Assembly: GCA_012976225.1 (NCBI GenBank)
Contig: JAAVVG010000015.1
Location: forward strand, 434,001 to 498,000
From: Golubevia sp. BC0850
Lineage: Eukaryota; Basidiomycota; Exobasidiomycetes; Golubeviales; Golubeviaceae
Direction of reading: 5' to 3'
DNA length: 64,000 nucleotides
A program made the position numbers and the translations under genes. Below are positions 36,761-47,176 of this stretch, piece by piece; positions within the stretch are counted from its first letter, which is position 1, and every line of letters begins with the position of its first letter. The notes under the pieces were generated by a model. It worked only from the letters and a program-made list of their open reading frames with translations, had not been told where the DNA came from and searched no databases.

Positions 36761-38368
36761 TTACGACCCCCAAATATGCATCATCGAATCATAGAAACTA
36801 CAACTGATGACTTTTCTCCTTTCCTCATCATCTCCATCTCCTTCTTTAATCGACCCTCTATCCCAATCACATCCATAAGCCAGACTTTCATGTCCATCGA
36901 ATCTTCTAACAATCTCCATTTCTTGTCTCTCGTAAATTCCTCCTTCGATGTTGAGAGAATCCAAGTTCAAAATCTTGAAGCCTTCATGCATACAACCTAA
37001 CAAGAGTTTTGAAGGGTTTGTTGGATGCCATTTGATACGCCAAATACCTCCTTCTACTGCAGTTGTACTGAGAGGTCGGAGAGTGTTTCGAGAATCGAAG
37101 AGTCGGAGGTTTGAGTCGTAACTGATGTTTGAGAGGAGGGGAGGGATAAGAGATCGATGCTTGAGAAAGGGATGTGACGTCGACGGCAAGAATTCTTTGA
37201 AATTTGTAGATCAAGAGAAGTTGATGATTGTTGAATTGGGAGCTCTGCTAGACTTACCTTCCGACTGCCCAAAGATGTTGACGTAGATGATGACTTTGTA
37301 GACTTGTCACCCCTCCTTCGAAGCTAAACGTTGGCAGTAGGAATCCAAGAAAGTCTGAATCAATTCAAAGGGATGTCGGTCTTTAAAAGGGGAGGGTGAT
37401 GAGGCGAGAACTCACCTCTTTTGATGAGTGAAAGTGGGACGCCTTCCTTGATTCGCATTCGAAGTTCTGACGTCCCAACCTTTCAGCTTCAGATCGTCAC
37501 CTCCTAGAGAAGCCAAAATCAATTCACTTCGAATCAGAAAAACAAAAGCCGACGAAACAAAAGGAGCATAAGACGCACTCACCACTCCAAATCAAATTCC
37601 CGTCACTCCAACAATCAAAAGCAGCTATCCAAGCTTCAAAATCATGAGCTTTCCAAGTTTCCAATCCTTTCGGTTTGTTTTCCCAATTCTGGTTAAGAAT
37701 AGAATGTGATCTCAAGGTCTCTTTCTCTTCTTCATCTTCTTCATTGTCTTCTTGAGTTCCATTCCTCACCACCGAGGACTTCTCATTGCCCTTTTCAGTT
37801 TCCGATTCCAAGCCATTAACCAAGAATGGGAGGTATGCCAGACTTCCATCACTTTGACTGACTATCAAAGAAGTATCTTTGATTTCTTTTTCTTCACTCC
37901 CAGAAGGTGAATCGCGACTTGAAGCCTCCCAACCCTTGTAGCCTCCGAGTTCTCCTCCTATCCGATCAGACCAGTCCAAACTTAGACATAAGGACCTGTT
38001 TTGGTTCATTCGGAGAGAAGAGAAAGGTTTCAAGAGGGGTTGTGTAGAGGTCGAAGAGGCAGATTCGAGAGAGGAGAGTTGTAGTTCTCCAGATGCTTGT
38101 GCGATTCCCAAGACACCGGCAGAGTTGAGAGTGGAACTTGAAGGTCTGGCTAAGGTCCTAGTGATTGAAGTATATATGGGAGAGGAGAGCAGCGTAAGCA
38201 GATTCAGGGAATGAGGCGAAGAGGAGAAGAATCTCTTACCATTTCATATCCAAGACAGCAGGAGTCTCGAAGCTCTGTAGGATTGAACTATTTGAATGAA
38301 ACGTCATACATCGAAATCACAAGAGAAGAGAAAGGTCAGCATAGACTTCGTACAGAAGTTTTGCTTCT

Positions 38369-38404
<36 letters not shown>

Positions 38405-38818
38405 AACGAAGAAACGTTCAACTGACCATTCTACCTTTCCTTCTCCATTTACCTCTTCTTGAATTTTCCTTAAAGTGATTCTACCTCTTCTAGAGTAAGT
38501 TGGTGAGGTGGAAGTTTCTTCTCCTTCATCCAAGTCCTTCACATCTTCTTCTTTCTGATCCGATTCACCCTCTAGGTTCTGCTTGATCTCTGATTGATCC
38601 ACTTGGTAAGTACCAAGAGCGAACAGACCTTGAATGGACGGATGTGATTCTACGGAATCTGCGCTTAGAGAAGTCGATATCGAGTAAAGAGAAGTCGCTG
38701 GGAAAGGTGGGCAAGAGAAGAAAGGTTGGAGAGCTTGACATGCTGCAGAGGCAATCTTCTGCACTGTGCAGAATTTCAGCCTTGGGCTCTACGTGTGCAG
38801 CTTACCTTGGGATGCCAT
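36761..38818 (-). CDS. DPH7: Diphthine methylesterase DPH7 (WDR85/Rrt2), WD40
   Basis: Seven exons (38818-38806, 38763-38453, 38274-38240, 38157-37583, 37503-37416, 37323-37258, 37121-36761) close to 482 residues. Diagnostic blocks are SADSVE near the start, GTYQVDQ, SFETPAVLDMKW, WSGGDDLKLKGWD, GVTSLQSHHLRQHLWAVGSY, EGGIWRIKWHP, GCMHEGFKIL, YGCDWDRG and CSFYDSMMHIW, all as in DPH7. The protein demethylates diphthine methyl ester on elongation factor 2, allowing the final amidation to diphthamide. Start exon is only 13 nt and exon 3 only 35 nt. Intron 2 (38452-38275) contains a 34-nt T homopolymer on the coding strand, followed by TTTGCAG, which could act as a cryptic acceptor. I rejected that site because it breaks the conserved reading. 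Confidence 0.92.
38370..38403 (+). repeat. Poly-A tract of 34 nt
   Basis: An uninterrupted run of 34 A on the plus strand lies inside DPH7 intron 2, so it reads T34 in the DPH7 pre-mRNA. It is the longest homopolymer in the window. It could be an extended polypyrimidine tract or a remnant of a retroposed tail. No element body is seen beside it. Confidence 0.9.
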
Positions 38819-38919
38819 GGGCGAGCACTTCTGCTGGAGGAATTCTTGGGCTGTGGGCGAGAAGAAAGAATCTTTCAAACCTCGAGCCTTCTTTCTTCCC
38901 TGACTTTCACCCTCTGCTC

Positions 38920-39494
38920 AAGAAGAAATCAAGAAGAAACTAAATCAGAAGAAGAAAAAATACCAGTCAACGTTGAAACTCTTCCAGAAGAGATTGCAGA
39001 GCAAATATTTTACCAAGTGAGGAGAATCGGAGATGGACCATCGTCCATCGCAGCCAAGATCGAAGAGTGTGAGAATGCAAAGAGGGAAGTGACCTCTCGT
39101 ATCTATCGCCATGCGAGCCTTCATCCTGCCTATTGTACGTATTCATTCCACATATATCTCATTTACTTATCAGAGTGAGAGAGTCCACCTCTACAACTGG
39201 CTCTTACCTCTACGCCCTCTCACAAGGTTCACTACCCATTCTTTCTCGCCTACATCACCCTCGTATTCGAAAAGCAGCAAGTCTCTGGTGATTCTACGTA
39301 CCAAAGAGAGGTTCGGAGTGTCCAAAGCTGGGTTCGACGCCTTCGTTAGGTATTCAACTTTCATCCAAGTACCTCTAGCAGAGCTCTACAAGAGTGGCAG
39401 TGAGGAATGGTGGGTGGACTGTTCTTTTAATGAGATGAGAACTTCGGAGACTTTGCTCCTGGAAATATTTGGACTCTCAGTCAATAGGGCCTGA
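38920..39494 (+). other. Weak F-box-like fragment
   Basis: A plus-strand frame reads KIPVNVETLPEEIAEQIFYQ and then VRRIGDGPSSIAAKIEECEN, where LPEEIAEQIF resembles the start of an F-box. A second frame from about 39260 reads SLVILRTKERFGVSKAGFD and AFVRYSTFIQVPLAELYKSG. An intron between 39129 and about 39180 could link part of them, but I could not build a clean model. It may be another decayed member of the F-box family or a real short gene divergent from DPH7. Confidence 0.3.
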
Positions 39495-39763
39495 AAGCGA
39501 GATGGCTCAGAAGGAGGCTCGACTGTGCAGACCCTCTTGAGTCATGGAAGAGTTTGCAACAGCCGCCTTTGAAGATATAGAAGCTGTTCAAATTAATCGT
39601 TAGAATTAACAGAGTCGTCGAAGATTGCAAACAAAGAGGAACAAGTTGATAAGTTGGGATTATACTGAGAACAACGAAACGGACGTCAACAAGATGGAAA
39701 GTAGCACGGAGAAGGGAGAGTGAAATGTCCATGTAATGATAGATTTTGAACCCTCAGGCCCAA

Positions 39764-40378
39764 TCAAACATACCCACTCTGATAACGTAAATTAGAGTGG
39801 GCGTAGGAAGGAGGTTCGTTTAAGTCGATTTGAGAACTTGACTCCCAGCCATTGTCTTGATTTTTTTGACCAACCCTTTGGCTTTCTTCTCTCCTCTGTT
39901 GTTTATCCTCATTCAATTCCTCTTTGTTTTCTTCTTCATTAGAGATGGTACCGTTATTGGATATCAGAGGAAGTAAACCTATATCTCTAGAATCAAACCC
40001 CTCGGGGTTTAAAGAAATTCGACTGGGTTCATTCACTCCTCGTCCGTAACCTTTCCCTAAACTTGAAACTCGTTTGTGAGTTTGATTCCAAGGTCTACTC
40101 GAAGGATGAGGTTCTATCTGATCTCTGACCGAAATCGAGAAGTCTTGGTTGGAGGTTTGATTGTTGGTTGGGTAAGTAGAGTCTTGAGTCGGTCGGAGTT
40201 GTGAGCGCCTTGTCCTATCAAAAATCATTCGAAGCACTAGTCCTAGGATCAAAGCTCCAAATACGCATCCAAATATGACTGCAGAAAAGGGGCAAAGAAG
40301 GAGGTAAGTAGGACCTCTGGGCGCGGTAAATTAAAAAGTTGACTCACTGCCGACGAGCCTTGCGGTTGGACCTCCCAT
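39764..40378 (-). CDS. Single-pass membrane protein with disordered tail
   Basis: Two exons (40378-40348 and 40278-39764) give 181 residues. The start MGGPTARLVG leads directly into a hydrophobic helix (IIFGCVFGALILGLVLRMIF, residues about 11-30) and then a basic stop-transfer DRTRRSQLR. The rest is Asn/Ser/Glu-rich and disordered, ending YAHSNLRYQSGYV with PPSYAHS, a possible PPxY motif (Pro-Pro-Ser-Tyr) for a Nedd4/Rsp5 ubiquitin ligase adaptor. Family unknown. The layout resembles small Rsp5-adaptor-type membrane proteins, but that is inference. The gene is divergent from ceramide glucosyltransferase. Confidence 0.65.
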
Positions 40379-40746
40379 TCTTGCTTCTTGGTGCTGCTTC
40401 TCTCTGTGATGATCTTCCTTATGGGTATTGTGAGAATCATGTCGAAATGGGTATGTGGAAGGGGTAAGGTCCATCTAAGGGAAACAAAGGAAAGGGAAGG
40501 GACAACTGAGAAGGAGAGGACAAGAGGGAGGGGGAATGAAAAGTTCTTTCGAAAAAGGGCCTTCCTTTTATGTATCGATAGAACTTCGAATGACCTTCTT
40601 TTGATCGAACCAAAAATAAATTGATAACGGACCTGTCAAGCAAAAAGAGGAAGCGGAGGAAGGACGCCCACCCCCGAAATGCGGCAGACCTTCTCACTTT
40701 TCTAGACTTCCCATCAATCTCCACCAAGAACCTAACAACAACTTGG
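40379..40746. promoter_or_regulatory. Divergent spacer, membrane orphan and ceramide glucosyltransferase
   Basis: 368 nt lie between opposite start codons. The region has a purine-rich block (about 40470-40550) and no evident TATA box on the glucosyltransferase side. Confidence 0.35.
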
Positions 40747-42684
40747 ATGGTTCCACCTCCGAGTATCTCCTCAAGCTTCCAAAATGGGAATGAAGATGCT
40801 TCAACTTCAACAGAGACGACCACTTCATCAGTTCACTTCTATCTTTCGGTTCTCTGTTTAGCTTGGTACTTTATCATTTGGTCAATCTGCTATTTAGGTC
40901 TGAAAGCTTCAAGAGCTTATCATCCTCCAATCCCAAGATCTCCTCTATCTTCAACTTCTGCCCCAACAAGATCAGATCTGTCTTCTAATGTTCAGCAGCA
41001 AGAAGAAGAGGAGCCAATTCCAGGCGTCTCAATTCTTAGACCTCTCTCTGGATTGGACTGCAACCTTTACACAAATTTATGCTCCAGTTTCGAACAGCAA
41101 TATCATTTGGAAAGGTTTGAGGTGATACTCAGCGTGAAAGATGAAAAGGATCAGGCTTTGAATGTGGCGAGGCAGGTGGTGGAACGGTATCCCAAGGTCA
41201 AGAGTAGGATCATCATAGGTGAGTGCAGTCGGAGGAGAAGAGACACATGAATATATGCGCTGGTAAATGGTGGATCTGTTACAGGAACTGGTGCAGGGAG
41301 CTGGAGGAGAATAGTCTCAGTGAGCTGATGTTGCTTCTGCAACTCACTTCGGAACCTTCCTTTCCATCTACCTTCCAACCTCTCAGGCGACGAAGACGCA
41401 GGAGTCAACCCAAAAGTAAACAATCTGGTCAAACCATATTCTCTAGCCGAGTTTGACATTCTTTGGGTAATAGATTCTCAAGTCTATCTCCCACCAGGAG
41501 CTTTAGGAAGAGCAGTAGATTCCTTAACCCTGCCACCAAAACGACCTGAACCTACATTCCTCAAGCGATCACCTCATAGTTCAAGAGTTGGCTTAGTTCA
41601 TCACGTACCTTTAGCGGTTTTTCCAGGTCCAAGTTGGGGATCTCAAGTAGAAAGAGCTTTCCTAAGTACGACTCATGCTAAAATGTATTTAGCCATCAAT
41701 TCAGTCTCGATCGATTCTTGTGTTATGGGGAAATCGAACATGTATAGGAAAAGTGATTTAGAGAAAGTTCCAGATAGTTTCTTTAGTGTTGGGGATGGTG
41801 GGAGTAGAGGTGAAAGTGGTGCTATTGGAAGTGCTGCTTTCGAAACTTCAAGTACAACTGATCAAGAAGAATCGAACACAGAACAAGCTTCAAAGGCAAC
41901 TATCCAGACTTCTTCTAGAGCTTTAGCAAGGTTTGGAATCTATTTAGCAGAAGATAACATGCTAGCACTCTCATTGTGGAGATCTCCATCAAATTTGACT
42001 CATTCTTTAGTTCCCGGAGACGTCGCTCATACTGCCGTTGGAGATATTAGATCTTTATCTGATTATGCAAGAAGAAGAATGAGATGGATCAGAGTTCGAA
42101 GACATATGGTTCCGGCTGCTACTTATGCTGAGCCTTTAACCGAAAGTGTCATCTCTGGATTGATGGGTTTATATGCTTTCAGAAATTTAATTCTTACTCA
42201 TCTCTTAGATCCGCCGAACAAGGAAAGCTACTTAGATCTTAGATGGAGTCTTTGTTCATTAATCTTCATAGGGGCACATTTTGTAGGTTGGCATTTGGTC
42301 GATTTGAGGGTGCTTTCTAATCTTTCGGGTGGAGTTCCTTTACCTGATCATGAAAGAGTCACTTTCACTCAAGCTTGGATTTTGAGAGAACTTTTGGCTT
42401 TGCCTATTTGGACTTGGGCAATGTTGGGTTCAACTGGTTAGTCACTCTGATCTAGTCCCTCTCCGAACTCGTTCTGATCGCTCTCTCCCCGCTCCCTCTT
42501 TTTCACAGTTCTTTGGAGAGGTAAACAGTATCAAATCTTATCCGATGCCCGAGCGGCTACCATATCTGAATCGAGTTCAAGCTATTTCAGGCGGCATGAT
42601 TACTCCAGGTTAAATCAAGAGGAAGACGTTGGAGAAAGGAATGTTGGAAGTGGAAGTGGACGAGTGAAGGGGCGGACAGATTGA
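40747..42684 (+). CDS. Ceramide glucosyltransferase (glucosylceramide synthase)
   Basis: Three exons (40747-41218, 41387-42436, 42509-42684) give 565 residues. A transmembrane helix (FYLSVLCLAWYFIIWSICYL) near residues 31-50 is followed by a GT21-type catalytic domain. The motifs are GVSILRPLSGLDCNLYTNL, FEVILSVKDEKDQA (first Asp), GDEDAGVNPKVNNL, ILWVIDSQVYLPPGAL (second Asp), AEDNMLALSLW (third Asp) and RRRMRWIRVRR, the R/QxxRW motif. C-terminal hydrophobic segments follow (LIFIGAHFVGWHLV and LLALPIWTWAMLGST). The enzyme transfers glucose from UDP-glucose to ceramide at the Golgi/ER membrane. The fungal product is a membrane lipid tied to growth and virulence. A Ser/Gly/Thr-rich insert sits before the third Asp (about residues 347-382). 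The start is the ATG at 40747; the frame extends upstream without another ATG. Confidence 0.93.
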
Positions 42685-43175
42685 AAGGCCTCTCTCAACG
42701 CTTCAAATTGTCAAAACCGTGCAAGCAGAACTAGGTTCTTCCCTTCAATTGTAATTCTTAATCTTCAGACCTCATTGCCTCCTTTCTTCAATGCACAGAG
42801 TATCACGATTTTGCTGATTTTAGATGTGAGACACTATCAATTGGAAATTCTTTCACGAGCAGAAACAAAGCTGGCTTTAATGAAGTTACACTGTCGAACG
42901 CTTGTCAACGACGACTGTCCAAGGGAAGGGAATGGGATTTTCCTCCGTTCTCTGCCCCCCCTTCCACTCTGCAGTACTCTACAGTTTTTCAAGACCAGCT
43001 TGTCGACTTGACTCGTGCTCAGGTAGTTGCCGTACATTCGCATTCTCGGATCTCAGAATACTGATGAACAAGCTCAACAAATTAGAAGAACGAGATCAAA
43101 TTGACGAGAAGTAGTTTGAAGGGTATAGAGATACAAGAGGCTGGAAGATACGAGAATCGAAGACTGCCAGAGTCC
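42685..43175. other. Convergent intergenic region
   Basis: This lies between the ceramide glucosyltransferase and hydrophobin 2 ends. No gene or repeat was recognised. Confidence 0.5.
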
Positions 43176-43746
43176 TTAGTTGACAGAAAGAGGGCTGCAG
43201 AGACAAAAAGAAGAAAGAGAACAAAGGATGAAGTCAGCAGAGAGGATAAGTAGGGGGAAACCTCTCTTTCGATGAGACGATCCTGTCGGAAGCAAGAAGC
43301 GATACTCACGTGCACGAAGTTTGAATCAGACCATTGGCCTCATTTCCAGTACAGCAGACAGCAGTGTTTTTGCAAGAGTTAGAGACTGCAGCCGAGGCTC
43401 CTACGACGTTGACTGGGATTTGGTTCTGAGAGAACATCATGCAAGGGGGAGGAGGAAAGGAGGTGAGCTCGAATCAGGTCAAAGGAGATGCCCCAGTCTG
43501 AAGTATCTTAGTTTTTAAGAATAATCTATTTAAACTCACACAGCTGAGACCAATTTGTCCGACTACGTCGTCGAGACCTAGAAGAGACTTGATGGATTGA
43601 GCGTCCTCTCCATCGTGGACTGAAGAGCAACACTGGGCGGTTCCAGTGGAACAGGATCCTTGACTGGAAGATTCAAATTGAGGGAGAGCTGCGACCGAGA
43701 CGGTGGCGATGGCGACTAGAGCGAAGAGAGCTGAAGAGAATTGCAT
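43176..43746 (-). CDS. Class I-like hydrophobin 2
   Basis: Three exons (43746-43540, 43425-43310, 43194-43176) give 113 residues. A signal peptide (MQFSSALFALVAIATVSVAA) precedes eight cysteines in the canonical order (GSC, QCC, GLSC, NSC, VCC, TSC). It is clearly paralogous to hydrophobin 1: both share ALPQ at the cleavage region, QGSCSTG, DAQS, LLGL, GLIQ and the terminal PLSVN. Only the intron after Cys4 is shared. The introns after Cys2 and before Cys6 of hydrophobin 1 are absent here, and an extra phase-2 intron sits after Cys8, leaving a last exon of 19 nt. The exact match of the final PLSVN supports that exon. The role would be a surface-active wall coat. Confidence 0.92.
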
Positions 43747-44227
43747 TTTGAGTAGAGAAGAGAGAGAGAGAGTTGGGTGGTTTTGTTTGCGGCTTGAAGA
43801 AGAAAGTGCAGGAAAAAGAGCTGAAGAAGAGAGTTGTTGAGATGAGGGAGAAAAGAAAAAAGAAAAAAGAGAGAAAGTAAGCCTCTTTTATTTCTTTTCG
43901 AGCGAAGAGTGGGAGGTTGGAGTCTACGAGAGTGGGATGACATGCCTTTGATGTTCAACATATCTTCCATACCGGACTGGAATTCAGTGTGACTGACCTG
44001 GGGATGTTCGTAAGGTGATAGGAGAGAAGAGAGCATGTTTGGATTGGAATGCTACTTGCGATTGGAAGATGGGTCGAGGAGAGGTGGCGATGCGCACTTT
44101 CTCGATACGGAAAGGCACGCGGCAGTCAACTGTCAAGCTCGAAAAGACCTGCCAATCAAAAAGTCCAAATCCAAACAAGCGTCAGTGAGTCGGACCGAGT
44201 CAGGGCGTAAGATGTGGGGGATGTGAC

Positions 44228-44274
44228 GTGAGTGGATGACTCGTCATCGACTTGTCGTCGAGTCGATGCCTCAC
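44228..44274. repeat. Imperfect 47-nt hairpin
   Basis: Left-arm elements GTGAG, GACTCG and CGAC are mirrored by GTCG, CGAGTC and CTCAC around a TT centre, with a few unpaired bases. It lies about 480 nt upstream of the hydrophobin 2 ATG. It could be a cruciform, a dimeric binding site or an RNA hairpin. Confidence 0.5.
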
Positions 44275-44326
44275 GCCTTACCACAGATACACATTCGAAA
44301 ATGCGAGGCCTTTGCACTCACCTCGA

Positions 44327-44344
44327 GGTATGTATGTACGTACC
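44327..44344. promoter_or_regulatory. GGTA..TACC near-palindrome upstream of hydrophobin 2
   Basis: GGTATGTATGTACGTACC is nearly self-complementary. It shares GGTATGTA and the TACC end with the perfect palindrome upstream of hydrophobin 1 (28057-28070). It is 581 nt from the hydrophobin 2 start. Confidence 0.4.
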
Positions 44345-44358
44345 CCTTTCTGGTCCTG

Positions 44359-47009
44359 TCAGTTGGAAGTGCAATGAGCGTAATCTTGGAATTTGAACTT
44401 TTGAATTTGACGTTCATCTTTCCTTGCTGTCCTAGGTCTTGTTCTTTTCACCTCCATCCCACCCGTCTCTTCTTCCGGAACCTTTAGATAGTGTTCTTCT
44501 TGAAGCAATGGAGCATTCATCTTGAGTAGTTTGTTAATCCGAAGAATCCATTCAAGATTCTTTTTGTCCTGGTGATTGAATCTCATGAAAGAGGTCAATT
44601 GAGGAAGTCGAAATTGAGCGAAGATCTCGATGACTCGACTACTGATTGTCTCTACAAATGATACAGTTCTCAACTCCGGAAAGGCAAGTGAGATTTGGTT
44701 GGATACTTCTGGATTTTCAGAAGCTCCTTTTCCAATTCCCAAGCCAGGTCCATGCATGCCGAAATACTTCAAGCAAGACCCCAGAAAGCCCCAGTAGTGC
44801 TTCATCATTGATAGCGCTTACTGCTCCGTCATCTCTTTTGGAAACGAGAGAGACAGCTGCTCGAGGACAGAAACCACGAGTGATTCCGAGAAGTTTGAAA
44901 TTGCTGTGGTGGAGTTGAGGTGATCGATGCGCAGATTCCGCAGAAGAAGAAGTTGAATGGAGTTGAAGTTCTGTTCTTCTGAAAGTTCCGAGTGAAGGGG
45001 AGTTGTTAAAGAAGTGAGAGATGGTGCTCGTCTTAGAATGGTGCTGATCACCTTATTTTGATCGATCCTCTCATTGTCCTGCCTAGCTGAGTAGACTTTG
45101 AGATCGGATAGATTTTTCCTGTTCGCACCAGAGAAGAATTCCAAGGTAGAGATGGCATCTCGAAAATAATTTATCATGTGAAGTCGGGGGAAGGAGATCG
45201 CTCGATTGAACGATGCTTCTCCCGCAAACTCCTCCGTTTGACCAACTTTGTGCATTTGACCTAGCCAAATCTGCTGTATCGTAGAGTTGAGAGACGCTAG
45301 GAGGTTGATGACGCCTTGAAGTGGAAGGGAGGTCCTTTCGAGTTGCAGGCATGTGAGACTTGGGTACTTGAGTCCGGTCAGAGGGAAGAAAGCCGAGATG
45401 TTTGAAATCTTTAATGCTATAAACGAAAAATTGGCTTCTGCTAGCGTCCCAGGATCTTTTCCCACCAGTTCTTTCTTTAGGGTAAGTTCTTCTAGAGAGG
45501 TATTGCAGCATTTGAGGATCGGGAGCAGGCCAGCTGAAGAGAGCATAGACTCCCCCTCTTCCTCCGGGGTTGCGTCACGGTCTCCCCGCACATCGAGAGT
45601 GCGAAGTCTGGGAAGCGAGCCTTGATGAAAGATCTGAATCGCGGATTCGTTGCATTGGATGAATCCGAATCTGTTGAGGTTTGGCATGTCCAAAGCTTCG
45701 ACTTGGGTGGTTGAGTTGACGACGAAGAGGCAACGGAGGTCCAAACTGATCAGCGATGGATTGGAGTTGAGGATGGAAGATAGACCTCTTGCCTTTACCT
45801 TTGGAGAAGGCTGAAGATTCCAGGCCCGCTACGATTTCAGACTGAAGGCTTGTAAACGTTTCCCCACCCACTGCAAAAGCGATTCGGAATCCCATCCAGT
45901 TCTATTCCCCTCAGAGTTAGTCCTAGATCCGTAAGAGCAGGAGTGGGGGTCTCTTGGGGAACCGCCAATCTCGTCATCTCTGTATTTTCTTCCTGTGGAG
46001 GATCTCCTGTCAGATCGAGTCGAAGACTAGATAGCCTGGATGAGTTGAGGGCCAGCTCACAGCCCCAGAGAGAAGGTCTCCGAGGTGCATCACCAGATCG
46101 AGGCTCTGTAAGGTAGATCGTGATTTCTTGAGCGTTTCGAAGAGATGCTCGTTTGCCCAAACTTCGTGTTCAAAAGCAAGGATTCATTCCTGGGGCGATC
46201 CATGACAAAACGCTCGAGAATGAAGAGAGAGACTGCTTGACCCACTCCCAGTGAATCTGTGGACTCTATCGATGAGAGCGTTTGCCTCGTCAGCGTCCCA
46301 TGGCATGGTCGAGTTCTCCTCTTCTATGGTCTGACAATTTCTGCCGAAAGTGGAATCCAAAACGAACCTCCTGTGGCTCGAGACTTTTCCTGTTTGCTCT
46401 GAGTCATCGATAGAAGTGGATGATAGAGAAACCGGGAAAGGGATCTGAAAGTGAAGCTCCCGAAGGTCGAGCAACAGAGCGTCCAATTCCCATGCCCCTT
46501 CGATGATAGCGGCGCACAAGGCAGTCGCTGTCCGGCTGAGGCTCTTGGTTTCATCAGTTCTCGCCTCGAACTTCCATAGCTGTATGAACAACCTCTTGAG
46601 ATTGCCACCGGAAGCCGTGAAGGAGAGTCGTGAGGAGTGAGATGAATCGGTAGGAGGTCATCCCCATCAAATCGTGGAAAGTCGGGGCCAGAGGAAATCC
46701 ATTTCTCTCGTCCTATGCTTTTTGAAAGCTCTTCCAGAAGCAGGCTACATTGAGGTCGACCTCCTTAGTGAAGGGAGTAACCAGCCGATGAACCAACTGA
46801 ATCGTCTCGATCTCCTCCAGTCCTCTTGCATTCCTCAATCCAATCCATTGAGGCGTGAGATCTATGAATCGTAGAAGTGCGGTATCCGTTTGCAATCGTA
46901 TTCTCCATTCTCTTGACACTCTCTCTGACCTAGCGATGGCAGGAGTGTTGAGTAGAGAGAAAAGTGAGCTGAGCGTTTCGGAAGGAAGGAACTTGATTGG
47001 ATCCACCAT
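44359..47009 (-). pseudogene. Decayed F-box/LRR-like locus, copy 3
   Basis: The ATG at 47009 begins a clear F-box (FLPSETLSSLFSLLNTPAIA to VSREWR, residues about 7-36). The 98-residue frame stops at 46713. Leucine-rich sequence then resumes in other frames: about 46640-46184 (LFIQLWKFEAR onward), 46160-45837, 45744-44818 (308 residues with repeats such as LPRLRTLDVRG and LEELTLKKEL) and, after a single TAA at 44818, 44808-44359 in the same frame. That makes at least four interruptions. The long pieces retain leucine-rich-repeat character, so decay looks fairly recent, or some interruptions are introns I could not resolve. As an F-box protein it would have been a substrate receptor of an SCF ubiquitin ligase. 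Confidence 0.6.
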
Positions 47010-47176
47010 GCTAGAGTTAGAACTGGATGTAGGTAGAAGATTGAATCGATTTCAGGTTGAAGAAGAATCAAAGAAGATTGAAAAGAGTTTCAGAAGATGA
47101 TGACTGGGAAGAAGAGAGGTTCCAATTGTCCACGACCTACCTCTATTGCGCCTCTACCTTTCAATTTCACCTCCTG

